Shown here: positions 19,265 through 28,392 of the stretch, in pieces | Numbering within the stretch: the stretch's first letter is position 1 | How the letters are laid out: each line of letters starts with the position of its first letter | Assembly: GCF_028021195.1 (NCBI RefSeq) | Contig: NZ_CP115668.1 | Location: forward strand, 1,488,001 to 1,552,000 | Source: Cutibacterium equinum | Lineage (GTDB): Bacteria; Actinomycetota; Actinomycetes; Propionibacteriales; Propionibacteriaceae | Length of the DNA: 64,000 nt | Reading direction: 5' to 3' | Position numbers and translations under genes: made by a program | The notes under the pieces: generated by a model | The model's database searches: none | Told to the model about the DNA's origin: nothing | Seen by the model: the letters and a program-made list of their open reading frames with translations, nothing else

Positions 19265-22200
19265 TCACCAACCAGTGTTCGGCAACCTGCTGAGGCGCAC
19301 CCGTATGGTGTCACCCCCTGGCACACGAGGTCTGGCTGAGCTGTGCGCCCCCGTTGGCACCACAGTGGCGGAAGCAGTTGGCGCCGCTTCACCAGGAGCA
19401 ACCGGTACTGACGGCACCGCAGCGGTTGGCGTCTGGGCTCCAGAGACCGTCGAGGTCGGCGTGGCCGTTGGCGTCGAGGTCGGCGTGGCCGTTGGCGTCG
19501 AGGTCGGCGTGGCCGTTGGCGTCGAGGTCGGTGTGGCCGTTGGCGTCGGTACTGACGGCGAAGGAGCCGGGGCCGCAACAGCCTCCACGACGAGTTCCTG
19601 GCTGGCGGTGTTGCCATACAGGTCTGTTGCCTCAATGACGATCTTGTGCGTGCCGGATGTGGCCATGCTTCCCGACACGGTTGCCTGCAAAGGCGTCAGC
19701 CCATCCCCCGAGATGTCATTGCGCCATGACAGCCCCTCGGGCAGAGAGTCACGAATTCGCCACGTCAATGGCGCAGCCCCGGTGACCGTCACGGTCACAG
19801 GATCAATAGGTTGCCCCACCGTGACTTTCTGAGTGGTCTTCCCCTTCATCATGAACGACGGTTTTTCGGACGGAACCACCACATCATGATCCTTGATGGT
19901 GAACCTCTGAACCGTCGTATTCCCGGCATAATCAGTGACCGTCATTACGAGCGTGCCGTCGGCCGCCGGAAAACGGTGGAAAGCTGTCGGATCATCGGTA
20001 GTGGGGCTGGCTCCCCAACCACCGCGCACCGAACCGCCACGACGAATCTTGCTGATCGGCGACAATGCGCCATCCTGCCCCTGCCAGGTCAGATCAAGCA
20101 GATACCAATCAGGTGAGCTGAGGTTGCGCATGTGGAACCCGGAACGATCCTTGTCAACGACCATGTCGTCTCGGGTCACCGGGGCAGCCCACGAGTCGTG
20201 ACTGCGGCCTCGATATGACAACCCTTGACCGTCACCGGCTGTGATCGTCAGGTCATAGGGATATCCCTCCCGGACGGGTAACGGCACGGTAGCCGATCCC
20301 TTCGAGCAGGGAACGTCCAACTTGTACGGCTGATTGTCGATGTTGTCGTCGGTCACGTCGACGAGACCGACATCGACATGACAGGTGCCCTCAAGGCCAT
20401 GCGCGTCCCACGTCACATCAAGTGCGCCCGGCTTGGCAGCCTCCGTGAGCAACTTGGAGGCGGTAGCACTCTCAGCCACCTTGATGTGCCGCGGTTGGGC
20501 CGAGTAGTCGTAGGCCACAGTCGCAGGCTCGGACATCTGACCATCATGGCCGACAGCACGAACCGTGAACGTCACCTTGCCGCTGGCGTGAGGGACTGTC
20601 TTGACGTAGGCCAGATCGGTGTATGCCGAGGTCAGATGGGTTGTCTTACCGTCTGCACCAGACGCCTCCACGACGTAGTGCGACACCTCGTCAAAGGGCT
20701 TGGTTTGCCACGACAAGACGGCCTGACCATCGTCATAGACCTTGTCCAACTTGACCTGCTGAGGGGCCTGCGGGGCCTTGGCACCGTCACGCACCGACAT
20801 CGAACCGAGATTCATCTGGTAACCAGACGCAGGGTCGAATTGAAGACCGATCGTCGTGATGGTTCGCCCGGAGAACTTCCCCAAATCGACCGTGGAGGTG
20901 CGCCACTGGCCACGCGCGGCGCTGTCGGGAACGTCGACGGTGACGACGTTCCCAGGGTCGTCAGCAAAGACGAGTGCGACCTTCATGGCGTCTCCACTCG
21001 CCGAGCTCTTGCGGAAGGTCAATGGCATGGTGGTTGTCGGACTCACCGACAGCCGGGTCTTGAACAATCTCAGTGTTGCGACGTCAGTCAGATCCCCATG
21101 GATCACCAGAGACGAGCCTCCTCGCCAGGCTCCGATCTGCTGATATGGGGTCTTGGTGGGGGCACCGTTGACGTCTTTGCGCTGTTCGGTAGGACCATAA
21201 TCGAAATCCACCGATGGCCGGGAGCCCTCAGTATCAATCCACCATTGCCAACTGGGCAGGATGGACTGGGAATCCATGTTGGTCCATGATTGCGGGTTGG
21301 AGACCTCCCCATCCTGGTACCACTGCATACCGTGGCCGGTGTTGAAATCGGTGTGGAAACGCGACCCCGCGATGACAGATCTAGCTGGGGTGAAGTCGGC
21401 CACCCCGACCCAGGAGGAGGAGTCCTTGACACCAACCTCAGGGCGAGAATGTCCGAGGTGGGATCCGGTTTCCTGCGGATTGGAAGTCACCCCGGAGAAA
21501 TACATCCGTTCCCGTTCAGCAATCATCCATTGGTAGGGATCCTGCTGGAAAACCGGCACATCCTTACCAGCGCCTTGGGGTTTGATGTCGTCTGCAAGTC
21601 CGCGTTGGTACATGTCACTGGGGGTGAACAAAGCGATAGAGGCTTTGGGACTGTGATCTGCAGCAGACGTGTAAAGGTTCGGGAGCTGGGATGCCGAACG
21701 ATGATGGCCACCAAACCCCGCCTGATTGGCCTCAACTCCGAAGAACAGCGCTTTGTAGGGATCATATCCGCTGGCCTTTGCGCTAGCGATCGACCGATCT
21801 TGAGACCCCGGCCACGTGTAGTTGAGGAACACTGAATCCATGATCTTGCCGTGATCGAGCCACTTCGATTTGGACTCCGAGAACTCACCTGAGGAATTGG
21901 TGTACCACTGGGTGTACAGACCCTTGGAGGTGAGGTAGCTCATGAAAGGCTTGAATCGAGGGTCCGAGAGGTTGCCTTCTTCCTCATTGAGAAAGTAGCC
22001 GTCGAAGCCAAAATAGCGTGCCATCTCGACTAGTTTTTCCGCAATGATGTAGCCCTCAGAGTTGGGGTCCTTGTCGAAGGCCTCGTCAAAAGTAAGGCCC
22101 GGACGGAAGGCTGGATCAAAGTAGATCGTGGCGATGGATTTGACGCCGTTGCGGTGCGCGGCATTGGTGTAAGCAGGGTTCGGTATGTCGACGATGCCGA

Positions 22201-22681
22201 ACTCGAAGTTACGGGTGCGCCAATCGCTCGTGGCCGGGTCGTAAAGAGCCTCGGGGGTTCGAGGTGTCGCGGCACCGTGCCATGGGCTCCAATAATCTGC
22301 GTACTGCCAGAAATTCAAGGTGTTGTTGGCAAATCCGTCGTTGGCACGGAAGTTCCCGAAGAAGGAGTTACCGTAGTCGCCTTGCATGAGCATGACCTCC
22401 GCCTTACCGTCGAGGTCGTGACGGGTCTGGGTGTCGGGGTCATGAGCGATACGAGGTTGTAGCGGTATCTGTGCGCGCAGAAATGCGGCATACGGATCGG
22501 TTTGCGGGGTCCACGTGCGGATGTCCTGCAGCCGGCGACCGGCGTTACGCGGCTGGGCCGAGGCCAAGGCGTGATCGCCGATGGGTGCGACGCTGTCGTC
22601 AGCCTCGGCAGCCGACCCTGCACCGAAAAACCCCGTGAGCCCAACGATGACGGCCAAACCGACAATGAGTGGTCGTTTCAT
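19265..22681 (-). CDS. Secreted endo-beta-N-acetylglucosaminidase (GH85) with terminal LPNTG tail
   Basis: A 1138-residue exported glycosidase. The signal peptide (1-25) is followed by a GH85 catalytic domain (about 50-560) with the catalytic pair in GYFLNEEE (N232 and E234), as in Endo-A/Endo-D type enzymes that cut between the two GlcNAc residues of N-glycans. Next come a galactose-binding-like region (about 560-720), a fibronectin-like module (about 730-820; VKLDKVYDDGQAVLSWQT), further beta-rich modules, and a Pro/Thr stalk coded by 24-bp repeats. The chain ends RLPNTGW then stop, with no membrane anchor. AAAGGA precedes the ATG. The gene has its own promoter and terminator. Host glycoprotein trimming is the likely role (inference). 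Confidence 0.88.
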   Translation of the reverse strand: MKRPLIVGLAVIVGLTGFFGAGSAAEADDSVAPIGDHALASAQPRNAGRRLQDIRTWTPQTDPYAAFLRAQIPLQPRIAHDPDTQTRHDLDGKAEVMLMQGDYGNSFFGNFRANDGFANNTLNFWQYADYWSPWHGAATPRTPEALYDPATSDWRTRNFEFGIVDIPNPAYTNAAHRNGVKSIATIYFDPAFRPGLTFDEAFDKDPNSEGYIIAEKLVEMARYFGFDGYFLNEEEGNLSDPRFKPFMSYLTSKGLYTQWYTNSSGEFSESKSKWLDHGKIMDSVFLNYTWPGSQDRSIASAKASGYDPYKALFFGVEANQAGFGGHHRSASQLPNLYTSAADHSPKASIALFTPSDMYQRGLADDIKPQGAGKDVPVFQQDPYQWMIAERERMYFSGVTSNPQETGSHLGHSRPEVGVKDSSSWVGVADFTPARSVIAGSRFHTDFNTGHGMQWYQDGEVSNPQSWTNMDSQSILPSWQWWIDTEGSRPSVDFDYGPTEQRKDVNGAPTKTPYQQIGAWRGGSSLVIHGDLTDVATLRLFKTRLSVSPTTTMPLTFRKSSASGDAMKVALVFADDPGNVVTVDVPDSAARGQWRTSTVDLGKFSGRTITTIGLQFDPASGYQMNLGSMSVRDGAKAPQAPQQVKLDKVYDDGQAVLSWQTKPFDEVSHYVVEASGADGKTTHLTSAYTDLAYVKTVPHASGKVTFTVRAVGHDGQMSEPATVAYDYSAQPRHIKVAESATASKLLTEAAKPGALDVTWDAHGLEGTCHVDVGLVDVTDDNIDNQPYKLDVPCSKGSATVPLPVREGYPYDLTITAGDGQGLSYRGRSHDSWAAPVTRDDMVVDKDRSGFHMRNLSSPDWYLLDLTWQGQDGALSPISKIRRGGSVRGGWGASPTTDDPTAFHRFPAADGTLVMTVTDYAGNTTVQRFTIKDHDVVVPSEKPSFMMKGKTTQKVTVGQPIDPVTVTVTGAAPLTWRIRDSLPEGLSWRNDISGDGLTPLQATVSGSMATSGTHKIVIEATDLYGNTASQELVVEAVAAPAPSPSVPTPTATPTSTPTATPTSTPTATPTSTPTATPTSTVSGAQTPTAAVPSVPVAPGEAAPTASATVVPTGAHSSARPRVPGGDTIRVRLSRLPNTGW
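19449..19544 (-). repeat. Four 24-bp tandem repeats in the GH85 stalk
   Basis: Four head-to-tail copies of a 24-base unit (19449, 19473, 19497, 19521), the last with one base change. On the minus strand each unit encodes eight residues of the type TPTATPTS. Such near-identical DNA repeats can expand or contract, changing stalk length. Confidence 0.9.
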
Positions 22682-22998
22682 AATGGTCCTTTCAACGGTG
22701 AAAGCAGCACTGAACTAAATCGTATTAGTCTTTGTGTCAAGGACAGTATGGCACGGTCTGCGCCTCCGGGGTCCATGTGCACAAAATCTGGTCGAACTCA
22801 TCGCACATGGACACGCACGAGCTCCATCGCCCCCCGACCTCGTCGGCCACTTGGTCACCATCCGACGACCACACTGCATGTGGTCCACCTCAAACGGCGG
22901 TTTCAGCGCTGCTCGGTCGCAGCGACCCCGCTGTGCAATCCCCAACCCCTCCGCGTGTCCGCCCTTCCTGTCGGCGCTCACAGGCCACAGTGGGGGTG
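22682..22998. other. Divergent intergenic region between GH85 and xerC
   Basis: Holds the GH85 promoter (22712-22740) and leader. The rest has no convincing gene; an open frame in the xerC frame extends leftwards but lacks conserved sequence. Confidence 0.6.
22712..22740 (-). promoter_or_regulatory. Promoter of the GH85 gene
   Basis: On the minus strand TTGACA (22740-22735), exact consensus -35, 17-base spacer, TAGTTC (22717-22712). Predicted start of RNA about 25 bases before the ATG. The best-looking sigma-70 type promoter in the window. Confidence 0.65.
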
Positions 22999-23946
22999 AT
23001 GAAAGACCTCTCCCCGACGCCAGATCGTCCCAACCATCTGCCTGCGGCACTGACGGTGCCCGTCGAGGATTTCTGCGACCACCTGTCGACGCTTCGCCGT
23101 TCGCCTCACACGATCCGCGGCTATCGGGCTGATCTCATCGACCTCATGGCACACGCGCACACCCATGGTGACGACACCTTGCCCACGATCGGCACGTCGC
23201 AGGTGCGCACCTGGTTGGCCGACACCCGACTGGCAGGCGCCTCACCCGCAACGATGCAACGCCGGTGGTCAGCCGCACGGGTCTTCTTCCGGTGGGCAGT
23301 CGACGAGGGACTCATTGACGCCGACCCGTCGGCGAGCCTGTCCTCGGCCACGGTTCCGAAACGTCTGCCAGCGACCCTCGGAGTCGAACAAGCCCGTCAC
23401 ATCCTTGACGACGCCGTCACTCACGCTCGTGGCGACGAGTCTCCCCGAGGCGCTCGCGACGCCGCCATCCTCGAGGTCCTCTACGGAACCGGGCTGCGCG
23501 TCGCTGAATTGTGCGGGCTCGACGTGGACGACGTCGACCATTCCCGTCAGACGGTGCGAGTAACCGGCAAGGGAAACAAGGAGCGCACCGTGCCGATAGG
23601 ACTGCCCGCGCTGCACGCTGTCGACGAATGGCTGAGCCGTCGTCCCGAATGGGTCGGCCCCACCTCACAACGGGCGCTGTTCCTGGGCACCCGCGGTGGT
23701 CGAATCGACCAACGAGTGGTGCGACGCATCGTCCACACCCATCTGCGAGCCGAACCGGACTCCCCCGACCTGGGACCCCACGGCCTGCGTCACGCCATGG
23801 CGACCCATCTCTTGGAAGGCGGCGCAGACCTGCGCACCGTCCAGGACATATTGGGCCACGAGTCCCTGGCCACCACGCAGATCTACACCCACGTGTCCAC
23901 GCAGCGATTGCGCACCGCTTTTCGTCAGGCTCACCCCAGGGCATGA
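22999..23946 (+). CDS. xerC: Tyrosine recombinase XerC
   Basis: A 315-residue site-specific recombinase that resolves chromosome dimers at dif together with XerD. The catalytic residues are all visible: R167 (GTGLRVAEL), K191 (GKGNKERTVP), H261 and R264 (HGLRH), H287 (LGHESL) and nucleophile Y296 (TTQIYTHV). The N-terminal SAM-like domain begins at VPVEDFCDHL. The ATG at 22999 is used; GTG at 22996 is equally possible. Its end overlaps the convergent M23 gene by 16 bases. Position near rpsB is conserved in actinobacteria. Confidence 0.94.
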   Translation: MKDLSPTPDRPNHLPAALTVPVEDFCDHLSTLRRSPHTIRGYRADLIDLMAHAHTHGDDTLPTIGTSQVRTWLADTRLAGASPATMQRRWSAARVFFRWAVDEGLIDADPSASLSSATVPKRLPATLGVEQARHILDDAVTHARGDESPRGARDAAILEVLYGTGLRVAELCGLDVDDVDHSRQTVRVTGKGNKERTVPIGLPALHAVDEWLSRRPEWVGPTSQRALFLGTRGGRIDQRVVRRIVHTHLRAEPDSPDLGPHGLRHAMATHLLEGGADLRTVQDILGHESLATTQIYTHVSTQRLRTAFRQAHPRA

Positions 23947-24686
23947 TGTCGGGTCACGGCGCGAGTCACCTGCTCATCGATGAGGGCCTGACCGTCACGA
24001 CCAGCCCCCAGCCATGGCGGCATCAACGTGCCCGGCGACCTCGTCCAAGGTCTCGCTCCAGGCAGTGCCAGGGGATGCCAGACACCGCGTCTTCCCGAGG
24101 GCACCCGGAGTCGCTCCTGAGTAGGCAACAGGCGCACGTCGACCTCCAACAGTGTCATCGGATTGTCATACTCGGTTCCGTTCTTCAGCCCCCAGTGCAG
24201 ACAGGTCCGGGCACACGGCGGCCCCATGCCGACCAGCCCAATGACCTGACCAGCACTGACGGCCTCCCCGACCTGGACGGCGGGAACCACCGGCATATGG
24301 GTGGTCCGCCGTCCGTCGGGCAACAAGATGCTGACCACTCCGGCGCCCGCGACCTGCCCGGCAAAAACGACGACCCCTGCGGTGACGGTTTCCACGGGCT
24401 CACCGGGGGATGCCGCGAACTCAACTCCACGGCTGCCGGGTAACCACGGTTTGGCAGGCGGATCGAACCTTTTGATGACCGGGCCGGGCACGGGCGGATG
24501 TCTCCTGGCCGGCAAGCCGCGCTCCCCCATTGGCTGTGGCTGCCGTGGCAGGGTTTGCGCGAGCGGCATAGCAACGCTGCGGGTAGGGGCAGGCAAGACC
24601 AACAGGCATGTCCCAACGACGATGATCAACACACTGATACAAGCAGATCTCCTCACGTATTCAGTTATCGTCAGCGCCTGCGACAT
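23931..24686 (-). CDS. M23/LytM-like protein with degenerate zinc site
   Basis: A 251-residue exported or membrane-anchored protein; a hydrophobic segment lies at about 18-36. The LytM fold is recognisable from GVEFAASPGEPVETVTAGVVVFAG, VQVGEAVSAGQVIGLVG and LHWGLKNG. The usual first zinc motif HxxxD reads SRGVE (His to Ser, Asp to Glu), and the usual HxH reads CLH, so two of three zinc ligands are missing. It is probably not a peptidase but a peptidoglycan-binding or activator protein, as known for EnvC-type LytM proteins. Mycobacteria have an M23 gene at the same place beside rpsB (Rv2891). The start is uncertain: ATG at 24686 lacks a clear ribosome site. Confidence 0.75.
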   Translation of the reverse strand: MSQALTITEYVRRSACISVLIIVVGTCLLVLPAPTRSVAMPLAQTLPRQPQPMGERGLPARRHPPVPGPVIKRFDPPAKPWLPGSRGVEFAASPGEPVETVTAGVVVFAGQVAGAGVVSILLPDGRRTTHMPVVPAVQVGEAVSAGQVIGLVGMGPPCARTCLHWGLKNGTEYDNPMTLLEVDVRLLPTQERLRVPSGRRGVWHPLALPGARPWTRSPGTLMPPWLGAGRDGQALIDEQVTRAVTRHHALG

Positions 24687-24807
24687 CCGCCAACATTTTT
24701 CCCACCTGTGGACAACTCCATGACATTGGATGTCACTGGTTGTGGACAACTCCACGTCCTGCGCCATCTGGCCTTGTGGAGCGCTCATCCTGAGTAGGCT
24801 TCCAACC

Positions 24808-25890
24808 ATGGCCGTCACCCCAGTTCTTGCCTGTCATCGCACCACCGATGCCTCAACGGGAGGCGTCACGGCATGGCGGTTGACCGATGATTCCGACGGG
24901 CTCCACACCGAGATCGTCGGCAGTTGTCAACTCGGGGACGCCTCCTGGGCGACGCCGTTGTACAACGTGGTCGCAGTGGTCTGCGAGGGTGACAACACTG
25001 TGCGGATCGTCCATCCCGGACGCCAATTCCAGGTCGTCGGAACCGTCGAACTGAAAGGCCAAGGGCCCTGTCATGGCGCCATCGATCCCACCGGTCGACT
25101 CATGGCCATCGCCGATTACGCCTCCGGTCAGGTTGAGTTCGTTGATCTGGCAGACCTGACCCGGCCAAGGATTCGGCATGTGCTGGATCTGGGCAAGGAC
25201 TGCACCTTCCCCGGCCCGGTGGCCAACCGTCAGGAAGGTCCCCATGCCCACCAGGTGACCTGGCTGGACCGCGCACACCTGGCCGTGACCGATCTGGGCG
25301 CCGACCAAGTGTGCTTCCTGCGCTGGAGCGAGGCTGGCCCCGAGGTCATTGGTTCGCTCGTAACCCCCGCCGGGATGGGCCCTCGTCATCTCACGCTCAC
25401 CGAGGATGGCCGCAAGCAAATCCTCACCGTCGCCGGTGAGTTGTCAGGAACGATTGGCACATGGTCTCGTCCCACCGGCCATGACATGTGGGCTCGGGAA
25501 TGGCGATTCGTGGCCGAGACGGCGTCGTCGCGCTGGTCAAAGGCGGCTTTCCGGGAAGACCCTCACTCTCAAGCACCTGCCCAGCCGTCTTCAATCGTGT
25601 TTTCCCGTGATGGCCAACACTTCGTCGCGAACCGCATGGTGGGAAGCATCGGCGTGCTGGAAGGCCGGTTCGGACGCCTCGAACTGGTCGACGAGTTCGA
25701 CACCACTGGGGCGAATCCTCGCGACATCACCGTCACCACCCAAAACGGCACCCGGGTCTGGGCCGCGCTACCCGACGAGGGCCACATCGCGGTCCATCGG
25801 CTCTGCGACCAGACCGGAGAGTGGCAGGTGGAGACCACCATTGAGCAGCCCGGGGTCATGCGGGTGCTCGTCGGCCCGACCATAGGGTGA
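24808..25890 (+). CDS. Lactonase-family seven-bladed beta-propeller protein
   Basis: A 360-residue cytoplasmic protein resembling the 6-phosphogluconolactonase-type (Lactonase, PF10282) family: repeated blade motifs such as GPCHGAIDPTGRLMAIADYASG, GMGPRHLTLTEDGRK and ANPRDITVT. True activity on 6-phosphogluconolactone is known for some family members only, so the substrate stays open. The ATG at 24808 is selected because the family starts there; the frame is open further upstream. No clear operon partner; deformylase follows 66 bases later. Confidence 0.75.
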   Translation: MAVTPVLACHRTTDASTGGVTAWRLTDDSDGLHTEIVGSCQLGDASWATPLYNVVAVVCEGDNTVRIVHPGRQFQVVGTVELKGQGPCHGAIDPTGRLMAIADYASGQVEFVDLADLTRPRIRHVLDLGKDCTFPGPVANRQEGPHAHQVTWLDRAHLAVTDLGADQVCFLRWSEAGPEVIGSLVTPAGMGPRHLTLTEDGRKQILTVAGELSGTIGTWSRPTGHDMWAREWRFVAETASSRWSKAAFREDPHSQAPAQPSSIVFSRDGQHFVANRMVGSIGVLEGRFGRLELVDEFDTTGANPRDITVTTQNGTRVWAALPDEGHIAVHRLCDQTGEWQVETTIEQPGVMRVLVGPTIG

Positions 25891-25956
25891 CCACGGACAC
25901 CTGTCCACTCGTGAGACAATCAGCCCCAGACATTCATCGACGCCAGGAGATCAGCC

Positions 25957-26559
25957 ATGCGCAAGCACACCCCCACCGACGACCCCCGCTGGGAGGATCT
26001 GTTCACAGGTGGGTCCCTGCGCCGGGTCACCCGGTGGGGGGAGCCTGTTCTCCACGCCCAGACCCGCCCCGTCACCGAGTTCGACGAGGAGCTGACGACC
26101 CTCATTCGTGACATGTTCGCCACGATGGACGCCGCCGACGGTGTGGGCCTTGCCGCCACCCAGGTCGGGGTGGACCTGTCTTTGTTCGTCTACATCTGTC
26201 CCGACGCTGACAACGTCGTCCACCACGGTGCCTTCTGCAACCCAGTCGTCACCTTGCCCGAGGGCCGGGAACGCCGCCTCGAGGCCGCAGACGAAGGCTG
26301 CTTGTCCTGGCCAGGCGGTTTCCAGTCGTTGGCTCGTCCCGACCTGGCCACCTGCACCGGCCAAGACCCCTGGGGCAATGACATCACGGTCACCGGAACC
26401 GGGTTCTTCGCCCGATGCCTGCAGCACGAAACCGACCACTGCAACGGCGTCGTCTTCGGAGACCGGCTCTCCAAGCGTTCCCGTCGCAAGCTCGACGAGC
26501 AGCACGAGAAGGTAGCCCACCTCTACCCTGACGACTGGCCGCTCACTCCGAAGGGCTGA
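25957..26559 (+). CDS. def: Peptide deformylase
   Basis: A 200-residue metallo-enzyme that removes the formyl group from new proteins. All three motifs are present: GVGLAATQ (62-70 region), EGCLSWPG with metal ligand C115, and QHETDH with ligands H157 and H161. AGGAGA lies nine bases before the ATG. The last 17 bases overlap the end of the convergent SpoU gene. The length is normal for actinobacterial PDF. Confidence 0.96.
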   Translation: MRKHTPTDDPRWEDLFTGGSLRRVTRWGEPVLHAQTRPVTEFDEELTTLIRDMFATMDAADGVGLAATQVGVDLSLFVYICPDADNVVHHGAFCNPVVTLPEGRERRLEAADEGCLSWPGGFQSLARPDLATCTGQDPWGNDITVTGTGFFARCLQHETDHCNGVVFGDRLSKRSRRKLDEQHEKVAHLYPDDWPLTPKG

Positions 26560-27382
26560 TAGGTGAGGGGGTGGTCTCCCGTAACTGGTAGCAGGCCACC
26601 GCTGCGGCGGCTGCGACGTTGAGGGAGTCAACTCCCCCTGCCATCGGAATACGCACCACGACGTCGGCTTGACTGATCCAGTGAGCCGACAGACCCGCCC
26701 CCTCAGTGCCCATGAGGAGGGCCACCTTGCGTGGGTTGACCCGCAGGTTTGCGGAGAACTCGTCCAGGGTGACCGAGTCGTCGCTCAGGGCCATCGCTGC
26801 CACCGTGAACCCGTGACTGCGTAACTCGTCGAGCCCACCCGACCAGTCCTCCATCCGGGCCCAGGGCAGCTGGAAGACGGTGCCCATGGACGTCTTGATG
26901 GCCCGGCGGTACAGCGGATCGGCCGCGCGAGGGGCCAGCAAGACACCGTCCCATCCAATTCCTGCGGCGCACCGGATGATGGCACCGACATTGGTGTGGT
27001 CAACAATGTCCTCGCACACCACCAGACGGCGAGAATCCATGAGATCAGCAGCGCTCCAACGAGTTTGGCGACACATCGACGCCAGCGCACCACGATGAAC
27101 GTGGAACCCGGTCACGTGCTCGGCCAAGGCCTCGGAGACGACGAAGACCTCCACGTCGAGAGAGTCGAAAAGGTCCCGCAAACCGTCAATCCAGCGAGGA
27201 GCCAGCAGGAAGGACCGTGGCGGATAGCCCGCCTCGCAAGCGCGCCGGATGACCTTGGCGCCTTCTGCGATGAACAAGCCATGCTCAGCTTCCAAGGATT
27301 TACGCAGGTTGACGTCGCGCAGGCCCACATAATCTGCCAGTCGAGGGTCAGCGGGATCGTCGATATCGATGAACGTTGCCAC
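26543..27382 (-). CDS. SpoU/TrmH-family RNA 2'-O-methyltransferase
   Basis: A 279-residue SPOUT-fold enzyme. Motif 1 is DHTNVGAIIRCA, motif 2 LLMGTEGAGLS and motif 3 IPMAGGVDSLNVAAAAAV, giving the trefoil knot that binds SAM. The N-terminal domain (GLFIAEGAKVIRRA) is the RNA-substrate-binding type found in TsnR/RlmB relatives. The exact target RNA cannot be told. The GTG start at 27382 lies only 32 bases from the divergent carrier gene start, leaving little space for separate promoters and leaders. Confidence 0.9.
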   Translation of the reverse strand: MATFIDIDDPADPRLADYVGLRDVNLRKSLEAEHGLFIAEGAKVIRRACEAGYPPRSFLLAPRWIDGLRDLFDSLDVEVFVVSEALAEHVTGFHVHRGALASMCRQTRWSAADLMDSRRLVVCEDIVDHTNVGAIIRCAAGIGWDGVLLAPRAADPLYRRAIKTSMGTVFQLPWARMEDWSGGLDELRSHGFTVAAMALSDDSVTLDEFSANLRVNPRKVALLMGTEGAGLSAHWISQADVVVRIPMAGGVDSLNVAAAAAVACYQLRETTPSPISPSE

Positions 27383-27414
27383 CCGTCCAACCTACCGGTG
27401 GCTATCGTGGACAA

Positions 27415-28392
27415 GTGGGTTCCGCGAAGCCAGGCCGAAGACTGCCTATCGATGGGTTCGTTCTTGCCATTGTGGCCACGGCAATCGTCGGATCGGTGCT
27501 GCCAGCCACAGGCCCGGTCCTCCCCATCGTCACACACGGTGTCACCGTCCTCATCTTCATCCTGTTCTTCCTCTACGGGGCCCGACTGGAACCCCGCGAA
27601 ACTCTTGACGGTCTCAAGAACTGGAAGTTGCAGGGAACAATCCTGGCCTTTACCTTTGTCGTCTTTCCGCTCATCGGATTGACACTGCGTGGCCTGACAC
27701 CCTGGGTGATACCGAGAACTCTCTACACCGGGATATTGTGGATTTGCTTGGTGCCATCGACGGTGCAGTCATCGATTAATTTCACCTCGATCGCCCACGG
27801 CAACGTCGCAGGCGCCATCGTCGCAGCAACCACGTCGAATCTCGTGGGAACCATCCTCACCCCGGTCTTGGCCCTCCTCTTGATGTCAGCAAGTGGCGGA
27901 CTCACGATTCAGGCATCGAGTTTCCTTGGCGTCGGCGTTCAATTGCTGCTTCCATTCATACTGGGCCAGCTCTCACGTCGATGGACCGCAGAGTTCGTCA
28001 CACGGCATCGCAAGCCACTCACACTTGTCGACCAGGGGTCGATCATCCTCGTCGTCTATTCGGCGTTTTCAGAAAGCATGCGCGAACACATGTGGTCTTT
28101 GGTGTCACCGGCCTCAATGATGATTCTGACCGTCGTGTGCCTGGCCCTGTTGTTGTTCATGTTGTGGCTGACCTGGGCATGTGCCGGGTGGCTTGGTTTC
28201 GATCGCGAGGATCGCATCGCCATCCAATTCTGCGGCACCAAGAAGTCACTGGCCACTGGCCTACCGATGGCTACGGTCCTCTTCGCCGGCCAGCCGGTCG
28301 GTCTCATCGTGCTACCCCTCATGATCTTTCATCTGGCCCAGCTCATCGCATGCGGCATACTGGCCACCCGATATGCCAGCCAGTCATCTTGA
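27415..28392 (+). CDS. Bile acid:sodium symporter-like (SBF-like) membrane carrier
   Basis: A 325-residue protein with about ten membrane segments. The family features are visible in VTVLIFILFFLYGARL, CLVPSTVQSSINFTSIAHGN and QFCGTKKSLATGLPMATVLF, typical of the PF13593 SBF-like group. Members are sodium-coupled carriers for organic anions; the substrate here is unknown. The GTG at 27415 is chosen over an upstream TTG that would lie inside the neighbouring gene. It ends before a gene-poor stretch. Confidence 0.83.
   Translation: MGSAKPGRRLPIDGFVLAIVATAIVGSVLPATGPVLPIVTHGVTVLIFILFFLYGARLEPRETLDGLKNWKLQGTILAFTFVVFPLIGLTLRGLTPWVIPRTLYTGILWICLVPSTVQSSINFTSIAHGNVAGAIVAATTSNLVGTILTPVLALLLMSASGGLTIQASSFLGVGVQLLLPFILGQLSRRWTAEFVTRHRKPLTLVDQGSIILVVYSAFSESMREHMWSLVSPASMMILTVVCLALLLFMLWLTWACAGWLGFDREDRIAIQFCGTKKSLATGLPMATVLFAGQPVGLIVLPLMIFHLAQLIACGILATRYASQSS

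Noticed and set aside
19449-19544. CRISPR-like tandem repeats
   Set aside because: Units are head to tail without spacers and code for a Pro/Thr stalk; no cas genes nearby.
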